Shown in pieces: positions 5,921 through 9,316 of a stretch of DNA of 9,316 nt (the stretch's first letter is position 1; each line of letters opens with the position of its first letter). Source of the DNA: an uncultured Parvularculaceae bacterium (GTDB lineage Bacteria > Pseudomonadota > Alphaproteobacteria > Caulobacterales > Parvularculaceae); contig CAMYNO010000341.1 in the NCBI GenBank assembly GCA_947259815.1, positions 1 through 9,316 of the forward strand, given 5' to 3'. Position numbers and translations under genes: made by a program. The notes below the pieces were generated by a model. The model was not told the DNA's origin and did not search any database. It worked only from the letters and a program-made list of their open reading frames with translations.

Positions 5921-7375
5921 ATGATCCACCGAAACGCTTGGGCGGCGGCGCTTATCGGCGCATCCGCTATAACTTTCTCGCCCGCAATCGCCGGCGAACA
6001 AGAGGACGCATTGATTGCAAAGGTCGTTGACGCCTATGGCGGCGACAAACTGACGAGCCTGAAATCAATCCGCATCCAGGACAGCTACAAAAACGCATTT
6101 CCAGGCCAGGGATATACACCCGGCTTTGTTGAATTCACCGCGCTCGCGCAGGACGCGCAACTCGATCTTGTCAACAAACGCGGCAGCGTCGAGGCATGGG
6201 CCTCGAACTGGAACGGCGCCTTCCATGTCAGAACGGTCACGGATGACGACGGCGTCGATACGATCAACTATCTGAGCAACACTTATCAGCCTGCGGCGTT
6301 CGCGGACTATTACGCCGCCTACGGCGCAGTCATTCGCGTCACCGATACGCTTCTCGCTTTTGAGCTATCCAACAATGCGGAGAGCGCTGAATATGCGGGC
6401 GCGTCCACCTATCTCGGACAACCGCACGAAATGATTACGTTCGAAATGCCGTCATCGCCGCCCGTTACACTGCACATAAACGCGGACACCGGCCTGATAT
6501 CGCAGATGACGCGCGCCACTGGATTTGGCGCACTTTCCTATCAGTTTCGCGATCACGCCAAATCCGGCGGCGTTACATATGCGCGCGATTTTGAATTCTT
6601 TGTCGGCCCCGACGTGAATATTCTCACCTTATCCCGTGACGTCACTGTCAATCGCGTGCGCAGTAACAGCTTTTCCATCGACCGCGGCATCAGCGAGGAG
6701 CCCGCGCGCGTTGATACTTCTGAGATGACTGTCGAGGAAATCGCCGAAGGCGTCCATCATGTGGGGACAGGCAACGCATACACTGTGTTCGTCGATGCCG
6801 GCGACTATCTCATCGCCGCCGGCGGCTATGCGGGCTTAAGCAACCGGCTTGAAGCCTATCGCGAGACCATCGGAAATGAAAAACCGCTGCAATACCAGAT
6901 TGTAACCCATCACCATACGGATCATCTGGGCGGCATGGGCGACGCCCTTGAACTCGGCGTTACTTTTGTTGTTCCACAAAACGCTGTCGACAACCTCAGG
7001 ACCGCCGCGGGCGGCGAAATAACTGACGACCGTCTTCAGATTCTGGACGAAAAACGCACCATCGGACCGGTTGAGGTCTACGACATCTGGACCAGCCATG
7101 CGGAAAGCTATGGCCTTGTCTACATTCCGTCGTCGAAAGCCGTTTTCCAGGTGGATCACTATAACGGCGTCTATGAGGACGCGCCCTCGCCCGCAGGAAT
7201 TGGCGCTGTCACCTTAAAGGATGCGATCGCGCGGCTGGGTCTCGATGTAGAAACGGTTCTTTCAGGGCATGGCCGTATCGCCGAAAGCTGGGCCAATTTC
7301 GAGGCAGCGGTCGCCAATTACGATCCATCACCCTGCCCGACCGGGCGCGCAATCTGCGCCAGCGCAACAAACTGA
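5921..7375 (+). CDS. Exported MBL-fold metallo-hydrolase with a large N-terminal domain
   Basis: A protein of 484 residues. The N-terminus MIHRNAWAAALIGASAITF followed by SPAIA-GEQ is a Sec-type signal peptide with probable cleavage after Ala24, so the protein is likely periplasmic. Residues 25 to about 268 form a domain I cannot name; it starts DALIAKVVDAYGGDKL and is rich in predicted strands. From about 270 a metallo-beta-lactamase fold begins. It has HHHTDH (330-335: His330, His332, Asp334, His335), His393 in TSHAES, Asp412 in FQVDHY and His450 in SGHGR. That is a complete binuclear zinc set, so the enzyme is probably an active hydrolase. The substrate is unknown, and class B beta-lactamase activity should not be assumed. 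I chose the ATG at 5921 because it gives a clean signal peptide and has AAAGGGA directly upstream. The in-frame ATG at 5840 would put 27 non-signal-like residues in front. It follows efp on the same strand after 168 bases and faces the ybaN-like gene across a strong hairpin. Confidence 0.88.
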   Translation: MIHRNAWAAALIGASAITFSPAIAGEQEDALIAKVVDAYGGDKLTSLKSIRIQDSYKNAFPGQGYTPGFVEFTALAQDAQLDLVNKRGSVEAWASNWNGAFHVRTVTDDDGVDTINYLSNTYQPAAFADYYAAYGAVIRVTDTLLAFELSNNAESAEYAGASTYLGQPHEMITFEMPSSPPVTLHINADTGLISQMTRATGFGALSYQFRDHAKSGGVTYARDFEFFVGPDVNILTLSRDVTVNRVRSNSFSIDRGISEEPARVDTSEMTVEEIAEGVHHVGTGNAYTVFVDAGDYLIAAGGYAGLSNRLEAYRETIGNEKPLQYQIVTHHHTDHLGGMGDALELGVTFVVPQNAVDNLRTAAGGEITDDRLQILDEKRTIGPVEVYDIWTSHAESYGLVYIPSSKAVFQVDHYNGVYEDAPSPAGIGAVTLKDAIARLGLDVETVLSGHGRIAESWANFEAAVANYDPSPCPTGRAICASATN

Positions 7376-7382
7376 CTTTTCA

Positions 7383-7410
7383 GATGCGCCGCGATCCATC
7401 GCGGCGCATC
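7383..7410. terminator. Perfect 13-bp inverted repeat between convergent genes, probable bidirectional terminator
   Basis: GATGCGCCGCGAT (7383-7395) and ATCGCGGCGCATC (7398-7410) are perfectly complementary arms separated only by CC. The element fills most of the 37-base gap between the stops of the MBL-hydrolase gene (7375, plus strand) and the ybaN-like gene (7413, minus strand). Such a stable stem between two convergent stops is most simply a shared terminator or transcript-end stabiliser. Neither side has a clear T-run after the stem, which weakens the intrinsic-terminator reading. Confidence 0.55.
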
Positions 7411-7412
7411 AG

Positions 7413-7763
7413 CTAATGCGGCCGCGTTGAAACAAAAATGGCCGCGCCGGCAAGTGCGGCGAGCGATACCCATTTTACCAGATCGGGCGCCTGCGAAAGA
7501 TAGACGAGCAGCCCCGACCCCGTCATCGCAATAAGGGCGATGACTTTTGACGGCAGGGGGATTGCGCCGCGTTCACGCCAGTCGACAATCGCCGGCCCGA
7601 AACGCGGATGGTTGATCAGCCAGCGTTCGAGCCGGGGCGAGGAGCGCGCAAAACACGCCGCCGCAATGATCAGCAACACGGTGCCCGGAAGCCCCGGCAG
7701 AATGACCCCGGCGATACCGACAGGCGTCAGCAATATTCCAACGATCAGATAAAAAAACCGCAT
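7413..7763 (-). CDS. ybaN: YbaN/DUF454-family small inner-membrane protein
   Basis: A 116-residue membrane protein of the YbaN (DUF454) family, whose function is not established. Signatures are MRFFYLIVGILLTPVGIAGV (first membrane segment, 1-20), ILPGLPGTVLLI (21-32), CFARSSPRLERWLINHP (37-53) and FGPAIVDWRERGAIP (55-69). Two further hydrophobic segments follow at about 72-90 and 95-112. The proline-rich turn reads LPGLPGTVLL, whereas many relatives have LPTTPFLL, a mild variant. The start at 7761-7763 matches the usual MRFFY-type opening. The frame remains open upstream to an ATG at 7862, but those 33 residues are polar, Cys-containing and unlike the family. The ribosome site before 7763 is weak, so the exact start is not certain. 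The gene is convergent with the MBL hydrolase and divergent from the S41-like gene. Confidence 0.85.
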   Translation of the reverse strand: MRFFYLIVGILLTPVGIAGVILPGLPGTVLLIIAAACFARSSPRLERWLINHPRFGPAIVDWRERGAIPLPSKVIALIAMTGSGLLVYLSQAPDLVKWVSLAALAGAAIFVSTRPH

Positions 7764-7894
7764 GGGTGAGACAATGCCCTGCTTACAGGCGAAGCGCCAG
7801 CGGATGTCCCATGCACAGGTCTGCATATTTTCGCCCGGCATGTTCCCCACACAAGCGCCCATACACGGTAAATCGCATCTGACGGGCCGCTCGT

Positions 7895-7910
7895 CGACAA
7901 CTTGTTGTCG
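7895..7910. promoter_or_regulatory. Inverted repeat upstream of the S41-like gene, possible operator
   Basis: CGACAAC (7895-7901) and GTTGTCG (7904-7910) are perfect 7-bp arms around TT, in the 200-base divergent region between the ybaN-like gene and the S41-like gene. The right arm includes TTGTCG (7905-7910), which could act as a -35 hexamer for the rightward gene, although no convincing -10 follows at the usual spacing. A site like this would suit a dimeric repressor controlling one or both genes. The regulator is unknown. Confidence 0.4.
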
Positions 7911-7963
7911 CGCTGCGCCATCGCTCCTAGCTACGGAAGGAAAAAAGAAAAGGGGCCGACATA

Positions 7964-8956
7964 ATGAATAAGTGGATCGCCATGATAATTGCGGTTGTTT
8001 CGCCGACGGTTTTCGCCGCGACCGCCAGCGCCGCCGGCTATGAAGAGGCTGCGCAAACCATCAATGCGCTGATGCGCACCCATCACTACAATCCGCAAGA
8101 ACTTGAAAGCGATGCGTATAAACGCATCGAGGCGGCGACGCGCGCCTTAGGCGCCTCGGCGGCCAGCGACGAAGAGTTCATCAGCGGCTATAACGCGCTC
8201 TGGCGCGGCGGTCCGTTCTCCCATGTGCGCCTGTCGAAAGCGCAGGGCTCCGCCGCCGAGCTTGCCGCCCATCTGGATACGCTCACCCTTGATGAGCCGG
8301 GCGCGACCCTCAGATGGGACGGCGATACGGCGTTCCTGACCGTCACCACCATGATGGGCCTCAACACGATTGGCGAAATTAACGCCGCCTATGATGAGAT
8401 TGCGGAAAAAGGCGCAGTCCGGCTCATCATCGACCTTCGCAACAATGGCGGCGGCGCCTTTGCCGTCCTGCCGCTGGTCGCGCATGTTCTGGAAAAACCT
8501 TATGATGCTGGCGTCTTCGTCGCGCAAAAATGGAACGCCGGAAACGATGCGCCGCCGACCCGCGACGACGCGCTTTCGGTCGATCCGTGGGCGGGCTGGT
8601 CGATCCTCTCCTTCTGGAACGACGTCACCGAAAACACCCTGACCCGCATCACTTTCCAGCCGGCCGAGCCGGTGTTTGAAGGCCCCGTATATGTCCTCAC
8701 CAGCGCAAAAACGGCGAGCGCGGCGGAGATGGCGGCGGATGCGCTGAAAGGTTCCGGTCGCGCCACGTTGATCGGCGAAACCACCGCGGGTCAAATGCTG
8801 TCGCAAAGCATCTTCGACGTACCCGGCGGCTTCCATTTGAGCCTTCCGATTGCGGATTATTATTCGCTGTCAGCAGGGCGCATCGAAGGCGCCGGCGTGT
8901 CGCCTCATATTGCGTCGGAAGGTAAAAATGCGCTGGCGGTTGCAATGAAGAAGTAG
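7964..8956 (+). CDS. Exported S41-family peptidase-like protein
   Basis: A 330-residue protein with a Sec signal peptide (MNKWIAMIIAVVSPTVFAAT, probable cleavage after ASA at about residue 23), so probably periplasmic. The S41 core is clear: LIIDLRNNGGG (154-164), VLTSAKTASAAEMAADALKG (244-263) with the expected nucleophile Ser252, then GRATLIGETTAGQ (265-277) and a C-terminal GAGVSPHI (309-316). No PDZ domain is visible, unlike CtpA/Prc proteases. The catalytic Lys of the CtpA type (GKG) is replaced by GQM. This fits the IRBP/Tricorn-like branch, in which a His and other residues complete the active site; His87 in SHVRL is the likely counterpart. The final VxPD motif reads VSPH. It may be an active peptidase, but this needs testing. 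The ATG at 7964 has AGGGG (7951-7955) 8 bases upstream and begins the signal peptide. It is divergent from the ybaN-like gene. Confidence 0.88.
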   Translation: MNKWIAMIIAVVSPTVFAATASAAGYEEAAQTINALMRTHHYNPQELESDAYKRIEAATRALGASAASDEEFISGYNALWRGGPFSHVRLSKAQGSAAELAAHLDTLTLDEPGATLRWDGDTAFLTVTTMMGLNTIGEINAAYDEIAEKGAVRLIIDLRNNGGGAFAVLPLVAHVLEKPYDAGVFVAQKWNAGNDAPPTRDDALSVDPWAGWSILSFWNDVTENTLTRITFQPAEPVFEGPVYVLTSAKTASAAEMAADALKGSGRATLIGETTAGQMLSQSIFDVPGGFHLSLPIADYYSLSAGRIEGAGVSPHIASEGKNALAVAMKK

Positions 8957-8965
8957 AGAAATAAT

Positions 8966-8981
8966 ACTATTCCTCAATAGT
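8966..8981 (+). terminator. Weak AT-rich hairpin after the S41-like gene
   Basis: ACTATT (8966-8971), loop CCTC, AATAGT (8976-8981), followed by CAATTT. It starts 9 bases after the S41-like stop codon. The 6-bp stem is mostly A-T and would be weak. It is a possible terminator by position only. Confidence 0.2.
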
Positions 8982-9020
8982 CAATTTACATGGGAAAAAT
9001 TCTCGAATATTTTGACCTTT

Positions 9021-9316
9021 ATGGAAGAAATATACGTTAAATTCAAAAAAAGCTCTCCAGAAAGCGCCTTATGGGCCAGCTTTGCAATTGGGGAAAACCT
9101 TGCAGAGCTCGGACGTAAACCTCGCATAGAGCAAGGCGAAACAAAAAAAGCGACAGAGAATGAAAGCGAAGAACCATCGCATTTTTGGCACGTTGCTATT
9201 AACTTACACCGTGATCTTTTTTCGTTTGTCGAGTTTATTCCGCGCGTATCTTTAGCTGGACCAATTTTACAACAAGTCGAGATTTATGGAACCGTCTATG
9301 AGCCGGTAAAAAAACG
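9021..9316 (+). CDS. Unrecognised protein, 3' end outside window
   Basis: An open frame starting at ATG 9021 runs for 98 codons to the window edge without a stop. It begins MEEIYVKFKKSSPESALWAS and has an acidic, polar stretch (EQGETKKATENESEEP, about residues 40-55). A hydrophobic and aromatic part follows (FWHVAINLHRDLFSFVEFIP, about 58-77). I recognise no family. No signal peptide or catalytic motif is visible. The start is uncertain: there is no good ribosome site before 9021, and the frame is open further upstream, with a TTG at 9012 as an alternative. A 16-codon ORF beginning at ATG 8990 is in another frame and overlaps it. Base composition changes sharply here: 8957-9316 is about 39 percent GC by my count, against about 60 percent in the preceding gene, and codons such as TTA, ATA and AAA appear often. 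This suggests recently acquired DNA. Confidence 0.55.
   Translation, partial: MEEIYVKFKKSSPESALWASFAIGENLAELGRKPRIEQGETKKATENESEEPSHFWHVAINLHRDLFSFVEFIPRVSLAGPILQQVEIYGTVYEPVKK

Noticed and set aside
5726..6001. 91-codon minus-strand open frame across the efp to MBL-hydrolase gap
   Set aside because: It overlaps the efp 3' end and the signal-peptide coding region, lacks a ribosome site and has no recognisable features.
8147..8836. 229-codon open frame on the minus strand opposite the S41-like gene
   Set aside because: Antisense shadow of a gene with clear S41 motifs and a signal peptide. Its composition is Arg/Gly-rich and it matches nothing I know.
8990..9040. Short ORF from ATG 8990 (MGKILEYFDLYGRNIR)
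   Set aside because: Only 16 codons, with weak ribosome-site evidence, and it overlaps the longer open frame. It could be a leader peptide, but nothing supports this.
1..9316. CRISPR array, rRNA, tRNA or insertion sequence
   Set aside because: I saw no regularly spaced repeats, no tRNA-like cloverleaf or rRNA sequence, and no transposase reading frame.

Overview
The window looks like chromosomal DNA of an alphaproteobacterium. GC is moderately high, and coding is dense on both strands. A TIGR00282/YmdB-type phosphoesterase lies close to a YebC/PmpR gene, as in many alphaproteobacteria. The promoter-like hexamers and the palindromic intergenic element also fit that class. Marine families such as Hyphomonadaceae or Parvularculaceae are plausible hosts, but I cannot fix the genus from sequence alone.

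Layout from left to right: (1) bases 2-595, 3' part of a YmdB/TIGR00282 metallophosphoesterase gene (+), cut by the window edge; (2) 596-856, a YjhX-family protein (-), meeting the previous gene stop to stop; (3) 999-1751, an SDR-family oxidoreductase (-); (4) 1902-2648, a YebC/PmpR/TACO1-family protein (+); (5) 2650-2694, a nested palindromic element; (6) 2707-4965, a membrane hybrid histidine kinase with two receiver domains (-); (7) 5189-5752, translation elongation factor P (+); (8) 5921-7375, an exported two-domain metallo-beta-lactamase-fold hydrolase (+); (9) 7413-7763, a small YbaN/DUF454 inner-membrane protein (-); (10) 7964-8956, an exported S41-like peptidase (+); (11) 9021-9316, the start of an unrecognised gene (+) in much more AT-rich DNA, running off the window.

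Most neighbours are divergent or convergent, so few operons are likely. SDR to yjhX is the only same-strand pair on the minus strand, and it has a gap of about 140 bases. The clearest functional link is that yebC and efp lie within 2.6 kb of each other; both families are associated with translation through proline-rich stretches. The rest is envelope and signalling housekeeping: one membrane sensor kinase, two exported hydrolases and one small membrane protein. Several intergenic gaps hold well-formed inverted repeats that look like operators or terminators. No gap without a gene exceeds about 225 bases. I saw no rRNA, tRNA, CRISPR array or insertion sequence, and no clear new multi-gene system. 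The right-hand end, where GC drops to about 39 percent, is the best place to look for one.
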